This document shows positions 1 to 8,233 of a stretch of DNA of 47,269 bases, in pieces. This stretch comes from Bacillus pumilus (GTDB lineage: Bacteria > Bacillota > Bacilli > Bacillales > Bacillaceae). Position 1 is the stretch's first letter; each line of letters opens with the position of its first letter. The notes under the pieces were generated by a model, which was not told the DNA's origin, did not search any database, and was given only the letters and a program-made list of their open reading frames with translations. The position numbers and the translations under genes were made by a program. Where the stretch lies: assembly GCF_002744245.1 (NCBI RefSeq), contig NZ_NKHG01000108.1:1-47269 (forward strand), given 5' to 3'.

Positions 1-27
1 CTGCCAGTATAATGCTGGCAGTTTTTT
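1..27. terminator. Hairpin terminator at the left edge
   Basis: Inverted repeat CTGCCAG / CTGGCAG with a short AT-rich loop is followed by six T on the plus strand. It borders the stop of the minus-strand gene at 26. The T-run suits a plus-strand transcript entering from outside the window, although the stem could also act for the minus strand. Confidence 0.6.
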
Positions 28-277
28 AGCGGTCTTTATTAGCTCGATGAGCTTCATTCAGCGTTTTGATCCGCTGTATGGTTTCTTTAATCTCTTCTTT
101 TGCCTCTGGATACGTTTCGTTAAAATGCTTGGCTAAAGGCGGCATGCTTTTGGCAATATGAGAATAGATGATCCACTGCTTCACATCTTTTTTGAGCGCC
201 TCGGTTGTTTCCCCAAGCAGCAGCTCTGTATATTTATCAAGCAAGCCTTCAAGCTTTTCATCTAATTCGTTTTCCAT
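26..277 (-). CDS. yusU: YusU-like small protein (DUF2573 type)
   Basis: An 83-residue, highly charged, mostly helical soluble protein with no signal peptide, membrane segment or catalytic motif. Its sequence and its position directly downstream of yusV match YusU of B. subtilis, a DUF2573-family protein of unknown function. The ATG follows a purine-rich GGGAGCGGAAGA. A hairpin terminator for yusV lies in the 72-bp gap upstream, so this gene is probably transcribed separately or by readthrough. No function can be given. Confidence 0.8.
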   Translation of the reverse strand: MENELDEKLEGLLDKYTELLLGETTEALKKDVKQWIIYSHIAKSMPPLAKHFNETYPEAKEEIKETIQRIKTLNEAHRANKDR

Positions 278-300
278 TGGTCTTCCGCTCCCTTTTTAAG

Positions 301-340
301 AAAAAAGCCTGACTCTGTGAGTGACAGATGTCAGGCCTTT
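301..340 (-). terminator. Rho-independent terminator of yusV
   Basis: Read on the minus strand, GCCTGAC ... GTCAGGC forms a seven-pair stem followed by a run of six T. It lies directly downstream of the yusV stop codon. Confidence 0.8.
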
Positions 341-349
341 GACATACGA

Positions 350-1180
350 TTATCTTGCAGCAAGAAGTGTCTCGGCTTGCGCCTGTTGCACAATACAGCG
401 TCCTCTACCGTGCGGAATACATAATGGTGTTCCGAATAAAGGATCTGTTGTCACCTGACAATTCATATCAAAAACATTTTTCACAAGATCACAGTTAATG
501 ACAGTTTCCGGTCTTCCTTCTGCATAAATCGTCTTGTCTTTAATCGCTACAAGATGATGAGCATATCTGCATGCGAGATTGAGGTCATGAAGAACCATCA
601 CAATCGTGCGCTGCTCTTTTTCATTTAAATCAAAAAGAAGGTCAAGAATTTCAATTTGATGCGTCATGTCTAAATACGTCGTCGGCTCATCTAACAGGAT
701 AATATCCGTCTCCTGCGCTAACGTCATCGCTATCCAGGCGCGCTGCCTTTGTCCACCTGATAATGAATCAACCGTTCGGTCAGCGAGTTCTTCCATCTTT
801 GTTGACTTTAGTGCGCGATTCACTGCTTCTTCGTCTTGCTTCGACCACTGTTTCAGCCAATTTTGATAAGGATATCGGCCTTGCTTTACGAGCTGATGCA
901 CGGTTAATCCTTCTGGCGCCTCTGGTCCTTGTGGAAGAATTGCGAGCTGTTTTGCTACTTCCTTTGTTGGTAATTTTGCAATGGAATGACCTTCAAGCAG
1001 GACAGAACCACCCATTGGCTTCATGAGACGGGCCAAAGAGCGAAGTAGCGTGGATTTACCGCATCCATTGCTGCCAATAAATACTGTGATTTCACCCTTA
1101 GGGATTGATACATTTAGTTCATCTATGATCATAGTTTCTCCGTAGCCTAAGCTTAAACCTTCAGTAGAAATGGCACTCAT
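350..1180 (-). CDS. yusV: Siderophore ABC transporter ATP-binding protein YusV
   Basis: This 276-residue ABC ATPase belongs to the FecE/FhuC iron-siderophore class. Visible motifs are Walker [10 protein letters not shown], the signature LSGGQRQR, Walker [10 protein letters not shown] and the switch histidine in VLHDLN. No permease or binding-protein gene is adjacent. In B. subtilis YusV is the shared ATPase for the FeuBC (bacillibactin/enterobactin) and YfiZ-YfhA importers, so it probably acts here at the membrane with partners encoded elsewhere. The reading frame opens at a TTG at 1189, only 3 nt from AAAGGAG; the ATG at 1180 gives the familiar MSAIS start and is preferred, though its spacing (12 nt) is long. 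A Fur-like box lies about 110 bp upstream. Confidence 0.9.
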   Translation of the reverse strand: MSAISTEGLSLGYGETMIIDELNVSIPKGEITVFIGSNGCGKSTLLRSLARLMKPMGGSVLLEGHSIAKLPTKEVAKQLAILPQGPEAPEGLTVHQLVKQGRYPYQNWLKQWSKQDEEAVNRALKSTKMEELADRTVDSLSGGQRQRAWIAMTLAQETDIILLDEPTTYLDMTHQIEILDLLFDLNEKEQRTIVMVLHDLNLACRYAHHLVAIKDKTIYAEGRPETVINCDLVKNVFDMNCQVTTDPLFGTPLCIPHGRGRCIVQQAQAETLLAAR

Positions 1181-1246
1181 TCCGCTCAAACGCTCCTTTT
1201 CTCATGCATATTTTTTATAATGAATATCGCCTATGTTTAGACGTCA

Positions 1247-1290
1247 AAGATCACTTATCTCAATTTAGTGTATCAGATTTAAGTGATCTT
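1247..1290. repeat. 11-bp inverted repeat in the yusV leader
   Basis: AAGATCACTTA (1247-1257) and TAAGTGATCTT (1280-1290) are perfect reverse complements separated by 22 nt. The right arm touches the Fur-like box. There is no T-run, so a simple terminator is unlikely. It may be an operator pair or an RNA hairpin in the yusV leader. Confidence 0.6.
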
Positions 1291-1304
1291 GAAAATCATT
1301 TTCA
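1290..1304. promoter_or_regulatory. Fur-type box upstream of yusV
   Basis: TGAAAATCATTTTCA is a perfect 7-1-7 palindrome close to the Bacillus Fur consensus TGATAATnATTATCA. It lies between yusV and yusW and most plausibly represses yusV when iron is plentiful, in keeping with a siderophore-uptake ATPase. Confidence 0.7.
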
Positions 1305-1327
1305 ATTAAAAAATGAGAAAGTCTCGT

Positions 1328-1777
1328 TTACTTCTTCCTCTCGAATGTACGTTTTGTCCCATCTTCGAGCTTCATATCGACCTGAATTCGCTGATAATCA
1401 TCATCCAAATTAAAAGCAGCTAATAATTCATTTACATACGTCTCACTAAGCTTCGCACTAGGAATAGACATATCATTCAGCTTCATCTTCATCTCCCGCA
1501 ATGCTTCTTCTCCTTCATACCTGACACCATTCATGTGATCTCGAATGAATGCTTCTTCTTTTCCGCTCGCCTGACGGTAGGTGGCTTCGTATAATTCATT
1601 TTTCTGTCCATATTGAACATGCAGGTGCAGATGCTGAATTGGCAGCTCCTTCATTTGAACAGCTGACAGACTCTCTGCTTCTGCTTCACCAGTATGTTGT
1701 AACGGTTCGATTGATTGACAGCCAGACAGCATAAAGAGCAGCACCCCTAGCAGTCCCGCCTTCTTCCAGCACATCAT
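1328..1777 (-). CDS. yusW: YusW-family lipoprotein
   Basis: A 149-residue predicted lipoprotein. It has a basic N-terminus, a short hydrophobic segment and the lipobox LSGC, with the lipidated cysteine at residue 20, so it should be anchored on the outer face of the membrane. The mature part is charged and resembles the YusW-like domain of B. subtilis YusW; its function is unknown. The ATG follows a strong AGGAGG. It shares the strand with yusV, but the 140-bp gap holds the Fur-like box, so the two are probably not one simple operon. Confidence 0.8.
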   Translation of the reverse strand: MMCWKKAGLLGVLLFMLSGCQSIEPLQHTGEAEAESLSAVQMKELPIQHLHLHVQYGQKNELYEATYRQASGKEEAFIRDHMNGVRYEGEEALREMKMKLNDMSIPSAKLSETYVNELLAAFNLDDDYQRIQVDMKLEDGTKRTFERKK

Positions 1778-1897
1778 GTGTTTCCTCCTATTTCATATCA
1801 TCGTTTTTTATTCTTCTCCAAGCTTCTTTTCGTTATTCAACTAAACAGTGTGTTATGGTAAATGAAAACAAAAAGTATACGTTGAAAGGAGAAACGA

Positions 1898-2743
1898 ATG
1901 ATGAGAAAAACAGCCATTGTGACTGGTGCCAATAGCGGATTTGGAAAGCTCATCACGATGCGCCTCGCCGAGCAAGGCTATACAGTGATTGCAGGTGTCA
2001 GGCAGGAAGCCAATGCCAAAAAGCTCGCAAAGGAGATAGAGCAAGCCTCCCTATCCGAATATATACATATCGAATCGTTAGATGTAACGGATACACAGTC
2101 GATTGACGCATTAAAGAAAAAGCTGGACGCCTACGCACCAATCACCCTGCTTGTGAACAATGCAGGGACAGCCTATGCGGGTTTTGCTGAAGAGGTTTCG
2201 CTTGACATGTACCGCCAGCAGTTCGAAGTGAATGTCTTTGGTGTGATGGAAATGACACAAACGGTTCTTCCGTTTATGACAAGTGGTGCAAAAATATTCA
2301 ATATGAGCAGCATCAGCGGGTTAATGGGAATGCCAGCACTCTCTCCATATGTATCGTCTAAGTTTGCTTTGGAGGGCTATACAGAGAGCTTGCGAATTGA
2401 ACTGGCTCCGTTTGGTATACAGGCCGCCTTGATTGAGCCTGGGTCTTTCCAAACAAATATTTGGAACACCTCCATGAACGAGCAAATGACTCAGCCAGCG
2501 GAAGGCTCTAAATACACAAGCATCTACCAAAAGATGATGGCTTATATAAATGCTCAAAAATCAAATTATGGAGATCCCCGTGAGGTCGCTGAGCTTGTTG
2601 TCACACTTGCAGGGAAAAAACAGCTGAAACAGCTCAGATATCTTGTTGGAAAAGGCGTACGCCTTTCGTTCACAGCAAAGCGGCTCTTGCCTTGGAATAT
2701 GTGGGAAAAAATCATTTTACGTACGCTCTTATCGAAAAAATGA
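1898..2743 (+). CDS. yusZ: Short-chain dehydrogenase YusZ
   Basis: A 281-residue classical short-chain dehydrogenase/reductase. It shows the N-terminal nucleotide-binding motif TGANSGFG, the NNAG motif, the catalytic serine in the MSSIS region and the YxxxK pair in YVSSK. The C-terminal extension is longer than in minimal SDRs and fits B. subtilis YusZ; the substrate is unknown. A good AAAGGAG precedes tandem ATG codons. It ends at a bidirectional terminator shared with convergent htrB. In B. subtilis mrgA lies between these genes; here it does not. Confidence 0.85.
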   Translation: MMRKTAIVTGANSGFGKLITMRLAEQGYTVIAGVRQEANAKKLAKEIEQASLSEYIHIESLDVTDTQSIDALKKKLDAYAPITLLVNNAGTAYAGFAEEVSLDMYRQQFEVNVFGVMEMTQTVLPFMTSGAKIFNMSSISGLMGMPALSPYVSSKFALEGYTESLRIELAPFGIQAALIEPGSFQTNIWNTSMNEQMTQPAEGSKYTSIYQKMMAYINAQKSNYGDPREVAELVVTLAGKKQLKQLRYLVGKGVRLSFTAKRLLPWNMWEKIILRTLLSKK

Positions 2744-2750
2744 GAGCACA

Positions 2751-2785
2751 AAAAAACAGGTGGACCTTTCATCCACCTGTTTTCA
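2751..2785. terminator. Bidirectional terminator between yusZ and htrB
   Basis: ACAGGTGGA and TCCACCTGT form a nine-pair stem with a 7-nt loop. It is flanked by A-runs on the left and T-runs on the right, so it can terminate both convergent genes. Confidence 0.88.
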
Positions 2786-2786
2786 T

Positions 2787-4157
2787 TTATTCGTTCTCAG
2801 ACTGTCCAAGGGTAATATCTAGATTCATGTTCTTCCCTTCACGAATGACGGTCATTGTGGTTTTATCGCCGATTTTTGTTTCTTTGTAAAGGATTTCTTT
2901 CAGCTGAGAGCTATTCGCCACATCTTTCCCTTTGAACTTGATGATGACATCTCCAGACTTCAAGCCTGCCTTTTGTGCAGGTGATCCTTTTGATACATCT
3001 TTTACATAAATCCCCTTACCGATTTGCTTATCAAATAATCCGAGCGTATTTTCCTGATAGGTTTCAGGTACTTGCTCAAGGTCAATCATCTGTACACCAA
3101 GGTAAGGACGTTCGACTTTTCCATTTTTTAATAACTCATCGACAATCGGCTTCACATCGTTACTTGGGATCGCGAATCCGAGTGATTCTACACCGCTTTC
3201 GCTAATTTTCAAGCTGTTGATCCCAATGACTTGACCGTTCGTATTGATCAGTGGACCTCCACTGTTTCCTGGGTTAATGGCTGCATCTGTTTGAAGCACA
3301 TTCATCTCAACATTACCAGATGACGTAGTGGCTTCAACTGTACGGTCGAGACCACTAATAATCCCTTCTGTCACAGTACCTGAGAACTGTGCACCGAGCG
3401 GGTTCCCGATGGCGATCACTTTGTCTCCAGCACGGAGCTTAGAAGAATCACCAAAGCTTGCCACTTTCTCAATGCCGTCAGCGTTAATTTCGACAACAGC
3501 TAAATCTGTCATCGCATCACTGCCGACAAGCTTCGCATCTTTTGTTTTTCCGTCATAAAGCGTGACCTTTAATTTGTTGGCACCCTCAACTACGTGGTTA
3601 TTTGTGATAATGTATGCCTTTTTTCCATCCTTTTTGAAGATGACACCGGAACCAGTCCCAGCTTCCGCCTCTGTTGAATCTCCAGAAAGACCGAACGAGT
3701 TTTGTGTAGATTGATAGTTTGAGACCCCTACAATGGTCGGCTCTAAATCTTCTACCATATCAGCTACATTCGTGGCCTTGGTGATCTGTTTTGTTGAGAA
3801 ATTATCAGATGTTACCGGTTCACTTGACGCTGTTTGGGTTTGCGTGTTTGCAGCTGTGTCCTGTGACTGCGGCAAAAGCGGTGTAATGCCAAGCACAAGG
3901 CCTCCGCCAATAATCCCTCCAAGAATCGGGCTCAGCCATGCAGCCTTTCGTTTTTTCTCTTTTTTCGTCTCACGGTCATCTATCACTTGAGGAGATCTGT
4001 TTGTCACACTCTCTTGAGATGCAGATGCTTCGTCTTCATGATGGTGAAAAACGAGTTCTTGCTCTTTTTGTGGTTCGTCTATTTGTTTCTCATTCTCTTG
4101 CTGCGCATCTTCTTGATGATTCATATTTTTCTCTTCATCTTCTCTTCGGAAATCCAT
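2787..4157 (-). CDS. htrB: HtrA-family membrane serine protease HtrB
   Basis: A 456-residue HtrA/DegP-type protease that degrades or refolds misfolded exported proteins at the outer face of the membrane. It has an acidic cytoplasmic N-terminal tail of about 70 residues and one membrane segment near 73-94. A trypsin-like domain follows with His188 (TNNHVV), Asp218 (MTDLAVV) and Ser299 (GNSGGP), then one C-terminal PDZ domain containing SPAQKAGLKSGD. The ATG at 4157 is chosen because AAAGGAG lies 8 nt upstream; an in-frame GTG at 4166 is too close. It is divergent from cssRS, the regulators that induce it in B. subtilis. HtrA is the alternative name, but the position next to cssRS favours HtrB. 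Confidence 0.92.
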   Translation of the reverse strand: MDFRREDEEKNMNHQEDAQQENEKQIDEPQKEQELVFHHHEDEASASQESVTNRSPQVIDDRETKKEKKRKAAWLSPILGGIIGGGLVLGITPLLPQSQDTAANTQTQTASSEPVTSDNFSTKQITKATNVADMVEDLEPTIVGVSNYQSTQNSFGLSGDSTEAEAGTGSGVIFKKDGKKAYIITNNHVVEGANKLKVTLYDGKTKDAKLVGSDAMTDLAVVEINADGIEKVASFGDSSKLRAGDKVIAIGNPLGAQFSGTVTEGIISGLDRTVEATTSSGNVEMNVLQTDAAINPGNSGGPLINTNGQVIGINSLKISESGVESLGFAIPSNDVKPIVDELLKNGKVERPYLGVQMIDLEQVPETYQENTLGLFDKQIGKGIYVKDVSKGSPAQKAGLKSGDVIIKFKGKDVANSSQLKEILYKETKIGDKTTMTVIREGKNMNLDITLGQSENE

Positions 4158-4313
4158 CGCTTGCACTCCTTTGCATCATTTTCATAAAATGCTTCATTCT
4201 TATGTGTAGATAGGACTCATGTCCCCTTAATGGAAAGATCATTGAACATTCTATAGACAATAAGTCAAATTATATAATATTTATTCATAGAAAAAAAGCA
4301 AGGTGCGCACATT

Positions 4314-4321
4314 GGTGAAAA
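4314..4321 (-). promoter_or_regulatory. Single CssR-like octamer on the htrB side
   Basis: On the minus strand this reads TTTTCACC, one mismatch from the TTTTCACA octamer associated with CssR promoters in B. subtilis. A TATAAT-like hexamer lies about 45 bp downstream toward htrB. A single copy is weak evidence. Confidence 0.35.
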
Positions 4322-4408
4322 GCACCTATTAAATAGCTTTTTGTCTATGCCCTTTTTTCCCTTGAGCTTATCATAATCAAACATTATGGGATAATGATGA
4401 GAAGAATA

Positions 4409-4424
4409 TGTGAAATTGTGAAAA
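4409..4424 (+). promoter_or_regulatory. Tandem CssR-type octamers upstream of cssR
   Basis: TGTGAAAT and TGTGAAAA stand directly next to each other. They are the reverse complement of the TTTTCACA octamer repeats reported at CssR-controlled promoters. They end 13 bp before the -35 hexamer of cssR, a suitable place for autoactivation. Confidence 0.6.
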
Positions 4425-4437
4425 AAGCGTGTGATTG

Positions 4438-4468
4438 TTGACATGCCGCCTTTGTATCCCGTTATAAT
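4438..4468 (+). promoter_or_regulatory. cssRS promoter
   Basis: A perfect TTGACA (4438-4443) and a perfect TATAAT (4463-4468) are separated by 19 bp, longer than the usual 17. The long spacer fits a promoter that needs an activator. The rest of the 4167-4480 intergenic region is AT-rich, with no further gene seen. Confidence 0.6.
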
Positions 4469-4492
4469 GGCGTTGAGAGGATGTGGAAGACT

Positions 4493-5167
4493 TTGTCGTA
4501 CACCATTTATTTAGTTGAAGATGAACAAAACTTAAATGAACTTTTAACCAAATATTTAGAGAGTGAAAATTGGAATGTCTCCTCTTTTTTAACGGGAGAA
4601 GCGGCACGTGAGGCAATGAACAAGCCGCCGCATCTATGGATTTTAGATATTATGCTGCCTGATACAGACGGCTACACACTCATTAAAGAAATCAAAGCCG
4701 CATCACCTGACGTACCGGTCATTTTCATTTCAGCACGTGATGCGGATATCGATCGTGTCCTCGGCTTAGAGCTGGGAAGCAGCGATTATATTGCGAAACC
4801 ATTTCTTCCGCGTGAGCTCATCATTCGTGTGCAAAAGCTGCTGGAGCTTGTGTATAAAAACAGTGATACCCCGCAGCAAAGCGTCACACACGTTTCCTCC
4901 TATATCATTCATGAGGACGTCAGAGAGGTTTACGAAGGGGATCAGCTGATTAACTTAACGTCTAAGGAATTTGACTTATTGCTTTTATTTACACATCATC
5001 AAGGACATGCTTTTTCTCGTGAAGATATTCTCATCAAAATTTGGGGACACGATTACTTTGGGACAGATCGTGTTGTCGATGATCTTGTCAGACGGCTGCG
5101 TAAAAAAATGCCTGACTTAAAAGTCGAGACCATTTATGGATTTGGCTATAGGATGCTAAAGGGATGA
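4493..5167 (+). CDS. cssR: Secretion-stress response regulator CssR
   Basis: An OmpR-type response regulator of 224 residues, with an N-terminal receiver domain (phospho-acceptor Asp52 in LDIMLPD) and a C-terminal winged helix with GHDYFGTDRVVDDLVRRLR. It activates htrA/htrB and its own operon when misfolded secreted protein accumulates. The frame opens with ATG at 4481, but that codon abuts GAGAGG; the TTG at 4493 has a properly spaced ribosome site and gives the family start MSYTIYLVEDE. Its last four bases overlap cssS. Confidence 0.92.
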   Translation: MSYTIYLVEDEQNLNELLTKYLESENWNVSSFLTGEAAREAMNKPPHLWILDIMLPDTDGYTLIKEIKAASPDVPVIFISARDADIDRVLGLELGSSDYIAKPFLPRELIIRVQKLLELVYKNSDTPQQSVTHVSSYIIHEDVREVYEGDQLINLTSKEFDLLLLFTHHQGHAFSREDILIKIWGHDYFGTDRVVDDLVRRLRKKMPDLKVETIYGFGYRMLKG

Positions 5168-6495
5168 AGAATAAACCGCTCGCCTTTCAAATTTGGGTCG
5201 TCATCTCTGGCATTTTGCTGACGATTTCGATTGTCCTGATCATTTTATTTTCAAATACATTACGTAACTTCTTCACGAATGAAATATATAAAAACATCGA
5301 AAACGAGCAGCAGGTGTTAACAGAATACCCTTTGAATCGAGATGGCTCGCCAAAATCGACACCAGAAAATCGCTCGGTTCAGCACATTCTGATCCCGTCC
5401 GATGAATTAAATCAAATGGCGCAGTTTTTCCCGCATGCATTTATTGAGAAAGTGCAATCCTTTGTGAAAAAACAAAAAAGCGCAACGAAGCGCTACTCAG
5501 AAGAAGTGAATGGCCAGCATATCTTTTTTGTGATCAAAAAGGTATCAACAGGTAATACACAATATATTCTCTTGTCCTATGCACCGGACTCTTATCGAGA
5601 TGACTTGTCCTTTACGCTGTTTAAACAGCTGATTTTGATTTTAGGCACTGTTATTTTACTTAGCTGGATTCCATCTATTTGGCTTGCCCGCTACTTATCC
5701 CGTCCGATCGTTGCGTTTGAAAAGCATGTGAAGCGGATTGCCCAAGAAGACTGGGACGATCCGGTGATTGTTGACCGGCAAGATGAAATCGGCAAGCTCG
5801 GTCATACAATTGAAGAAATGAGACAAAAACTCATTCAAAAGGATGAAACTGAACGAACACTTTTGCAAAACATATCACATGATTTAAAGACACCTGTTAT
5901 GGTCATCCGCGGCTATACGCAGTCCATTAAAGATGGTATTTTTCCTAAGGGAGATCTTGAACAAACGGTGGAAGTCATCGAAGGTGAAGCGGAAAAGCTT
6001 GAGAAGAAAATCAAGGATTTGCTGTACTTAACAAAGCTTGATTATTTATCAAAACAACATCCCGCGCATTCCTCCTTCCTCGTGAGTAATACGATGCTGG
6101 AAGTAGTTGACCGTATACGCTGGTCGAAAAATGAATTGCAGTGGAACGTGGACTTAGATGATGAGGCTACACTTGAAGGCGATCCAGAACAATGGAGCAA
6201 ATTATTTGAAAATGTCCTAGAAAATCAACTTCGCTACGCAAAAAATAAAATCGACATTCATATAAAGCAGGAAGAGGATCAAATCCGCATTGTCATTCGT
6301 AATGACGGCCCTCCAATTGAAGAACATATGCTATCCAACCTATACGAACCTTTTAGTAAGGGAAAAAAGGGCGAATTCGGTATTGGATTAAGCATTGTCA
6401 AACGAATTCTTTCAATGCATCAAGCGTCCATATCTATTGAAAATGATGATCTAGGTGTACGTTATACAATCACTGTTCCAAAGAAGAGACTGTAG
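5164..6495 (+). CDS. cssS: Secretion-stress sensor kinase CssS
   Basis: A 443-residue membrane histidine kinase. Two membrane helices (about 8-30 and 152-175) enclose an extracytoplasmic sensor domain. Then come a HAMP linker, the phospho-acceptor His239 in NISHDLKTP, and an ATPase domain with an N-box (ENVLENQLRYAKN) and the glycine-rich GEFGIGLSIV. It senses misfolded exported proteins and phosphorylates CssR. The start overlaps cssR by ATGA, so the two are translationally coupled. A terminator follows the stop. Confidence 0.92.
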   Translation: MKNKPLAFQIWVVISGILLTISIVLIILFSNTLRNFFTNEIYKNIENEQQVLTEYPLNRDGSPKSTPENRSVQHILIPSDELNQMAQFFPHAFIEKVQSFVKKQKSATKRYSEEVNGQHIFFVIKKVSTGNTQYILLSYAPDSYRDDLSFTLFKQLILILGTVILLSWIPSIWLARYLSRPIVAFEKHVKRIAQEDWDDPVIVDRQDEIGKLGHTIEEMRQKLIQKDETERTLLQNISHDLKTPVMVIRGYTQSIKDGIFPKGDLEQTVEVIEGEAEKLEKKIKDLLYLTKLDYLSKQHPAHSSFLVSNTMLEVVDRIRWSKNELQWNVDLDDEATLEGDPEQWSKLFENVLENQLRYAKNKIDIHIKQEEDQIRIVIRNDGPPIEEHMLSNLYEPFSKGKKGEFGIGLSIVKRILSMHQASISIENDDLGVRYTITVPKKRL

Positions 6496-6518
6496 GTTTT
6501 TGACCGCAGTCTTTTTTT
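6487..6518 (+). terminator. cssRS terminator
   Basis: AGACTG and CAGTCT form a six-pair stem with a 14-nt loop followed by a T-run. It overlaps the end of cssS and the stop codon of the convergent small gene. Confidence 0.7.
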
Positions 6519-6681
6519 AGATGAATGAATACCCATTGAAATCACGGTATGTGGCCTTGATCTTCTTGCCAGCTTGGTACATCCATTTCTTTTCAATTGT
6601 TGTTTCTTTCGGCATTTTGACTTTTTCTACTTGAATTCCCTTTGTTCGCAATCGTCTAATCATATCATCGATTTCTCTCAT
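6517..6681 (-). CDS. Small basic protein of unknown function
   Basis: A 54-codon frame encodes a small basic protein (starts MREIDDMIRRLR, ends DFNGYSFI). AAAGGATGATG sits about 10 nt before the ATG. It fills the gap between convergent cssS and divergent yuxN and has no membrane segment or known motif. Ribosome site, codon use and placement support a real gene, but I cannot name it. Confidence 0.6.
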   Translation of the reverse strand: MREIDDMIRRLRTKGIQVEKVKMPKETTIEKKWMYQAGKKIKATYRDFNGYSFI

Positions 6682-6873
6682 GGAACATCATCCTTTCACA
6701 TTTTTTGACCAGTTGGTCACCTTACTTTATAATATAAAGAATTACACTGTAAAAAACAAGTTACAATCTGATTAATTTTTGAAAACTTTCGTCGTTTATG
6801 ACCGATAAGTCATATCTCTTTGCGCACGTTTCCTAAGACATTTGCCTCTCGGTAAGAAAGGATGACCTTCATA

Positions 6874-7752
6874 TTGAAAAAGAAAGAAAAAATGATCATT
6901 GAGGCCGGCATGAAATTATTTGCCAGCAAAGGCTACAATACAACGTCTGTTCAGGAAATTGCGGATGAATGCCATATATCAAAGGGTGCTTTTTATCTTT
7001 ACTTTAAATCAAAGGAAGCCCTGCTCATTTCGATCTTGCATTACTATTACGATAAGGTATTTACCCGGATTCACGAGGTTCAAACAGAAGGGGGGACACC
7101 AAAAGAAGCCTACCGCAAACAGCTCACCGTCTATTACGATAATATTTTGCAGCAAAAGGATTTTATTAAAATGCAGCTGAGCGATCGAGCCCTTCCATTA
7201 AATGAAGAAACGCAGCAGCTCGCAAAACAAATCAGACTTGCAACGATCCAGCTGCACATTGATAACATTAAACAGGTGTATGGGGATGCTGCGATTCCTT
7301 ATATGGCGGATCTTTGTTTGGCGATCGAGGGCATGAGTCACGTTTATTTTGAGCTTGCGATTTTATATGATTTTCAGCTGGAGGCAGAAATACTTGCCAC
7401 AACCATGATTCACCGTATCGATGATTTGATGGGCGGCATGATGAAGCGAAAAGATCTTCCGCTCATTTCCGTAGATCAAGCGAGCGATTGGTTTGGCCCT
7501 ATTTATGAACGGTCATTTGACCCGCTGACAGAATCTCTGTTAAAAGAATTAAGAGGGCTGGCAGAAGAACGCTATGAAGTGAAAGACGCCCCTGATTTAT
7601 TTGAAGCAATTGGCATTTTAGAAAATGAATTAAACAAGCAAAAACCTAGACAAGTCATTGTCAAAGGCATGCTTTACCAACTGAAACTATACGCGCCGCT
7701 TCAATCCATCTCTGAAGCAATCTTACGCACATTGAAAGAGGATCACTTATAA
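6874..7752 (+). CDS. yuxN: TetR-family regulator YuxN
   Basis: A 292-residue TetR/AcrR repressor. The N-terminal helix-turn-helix is clear (ATSVQEIADE-type segment followed by ISKGAFYLYFKSKEALL). The long C-terminal ligand domain is larger than in typical 190-residue TetR proteins and matches YuxN of B. subtilis, whose ligand and targets are unknown. The frame can open with ATG at 6862, but that overlaps AAAGGATG. The TTG at 6874 has the site at good spacing and gives MKKKEKMIIEAG. No palindromic operator was obvious upstream. Confidence 0.85.
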   Translation: MKKKEKMIIEAGMKLFASKGYNTTSVQEIADECHISKGAFYLYFKSKEALLISILHYYYDKVFTRIHEVQTEGGTPKEAYRKQLTVYYDNILQQKDFIKMQLSDRALPLNEETQQLAKQIRLATIQLHIDNIKQVYGDAAIPYMADLCLAIEGMSHVYFELAILYDFQLEAEILATTMIHRIDDLMGGMMKRKDLPLISVDQASDWFGPIYERSFDPLTESLLKELRGLAEERYEVKDAPDLFEAIGILENELNKQKPRQVIVKGMLYQLKLYAPLQSISEAILRTLKEDHL

Positions 7753-7774
7753 AACCCAGGGCAGTCCCTGGGTT
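7753..7774. terminator. Hairpin between yuxN and the convergent small gene
   Basis: AACCCAGGG and CCCTGGGTT form a perfect nine-pair stem with a 4-nt loop. A TTTTAT tract follows on the minus strand, so it should terminate the minus-strand gene and possibly yuxN as well. Confidence 0.72.
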
Positions 7775-8174
7775 ATGCTTGTGATAAATAATTAAAATCT
7801 TTTTCTGTCATCGCAGGAAGTTTGTTGGCTTGAATTCTGTTTAGCAGGTTATCTACATATCTTTGAATCGCGAGCATGTCACGAGGAAAATCAAATTCAA
7901 ATTCTTCTTCTACTGACATCGTGTCCATACAATACGAGCAATTCGGTTTAAAGCCAAGCATATCGTTATTGAAACTTAACACATCTTCATACGATTCTTC
8001 TGACAGTTCAAAATGAGAGATTAAACATACATCAATATGATTTCCAGCGTGCGGCCGCCTTTGATCAAGATATAACAAAAAGGCCGACTCCTCAGAGTCC
8101 TGCGAGATTACTTGAAAGAATTCTACATCACGTGTTCGTAACCATCTGATAAATCTTGTATGTAACGTTCTCAA
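7773..8174 (-). CDS. Conserved-looking protein of unknown function with a CxxC pair
   Basis: A 133-residue cytoplasmic protein, acidic in its C-terminal half, with no signal or membrane segment. A CSYC motif (CxxC) near the middle could bind metal or be redox-active, but no family was recognised. Two adjacent TTG codons could start it; the one at 8174 lies 7 nt after GGGGTGA and is preferred. It lies downstream of fumC, but a terminator separates them. It could be a Bacillus-specific protein; function cannot be inferred. Confidence 0.65.
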   Translation of the reverse strand: MRTLHTRFIRWLRTRDVEFFQVISQDSEESAFLLYLDQRRPHAGNHIDVCLISHFELSEESYEDVLSFNNDMLGFKPNCSYCMDTMSVEEEFEFDFPRDMLAIQRYVDNLLNRIQANKLPAMTEKDFNYLSQA

Positions 8175-8204
8175 CAAACATTCACCCCATCATTTTTCCA
8201 ATTG

Positions 8205-8233
8205 AAAAACCAGAGGCCGCCGCCCCTGGTTTC
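8205..8233 (-). terminator. fumC terminator
   Basis: On the minus strand CCAGGGG ... CCTCTGG forms a GC-rich stem with one mismatch, followed by TTTTT, directly after the fumC stop. Confidence 0.75.

Noticed and set aside
666-1026. Plus-strand open frames inside yusV
   Set aside because: They are shadows of a strongly conserved ABC ATPase on the minus strand and have no ribosome sites.
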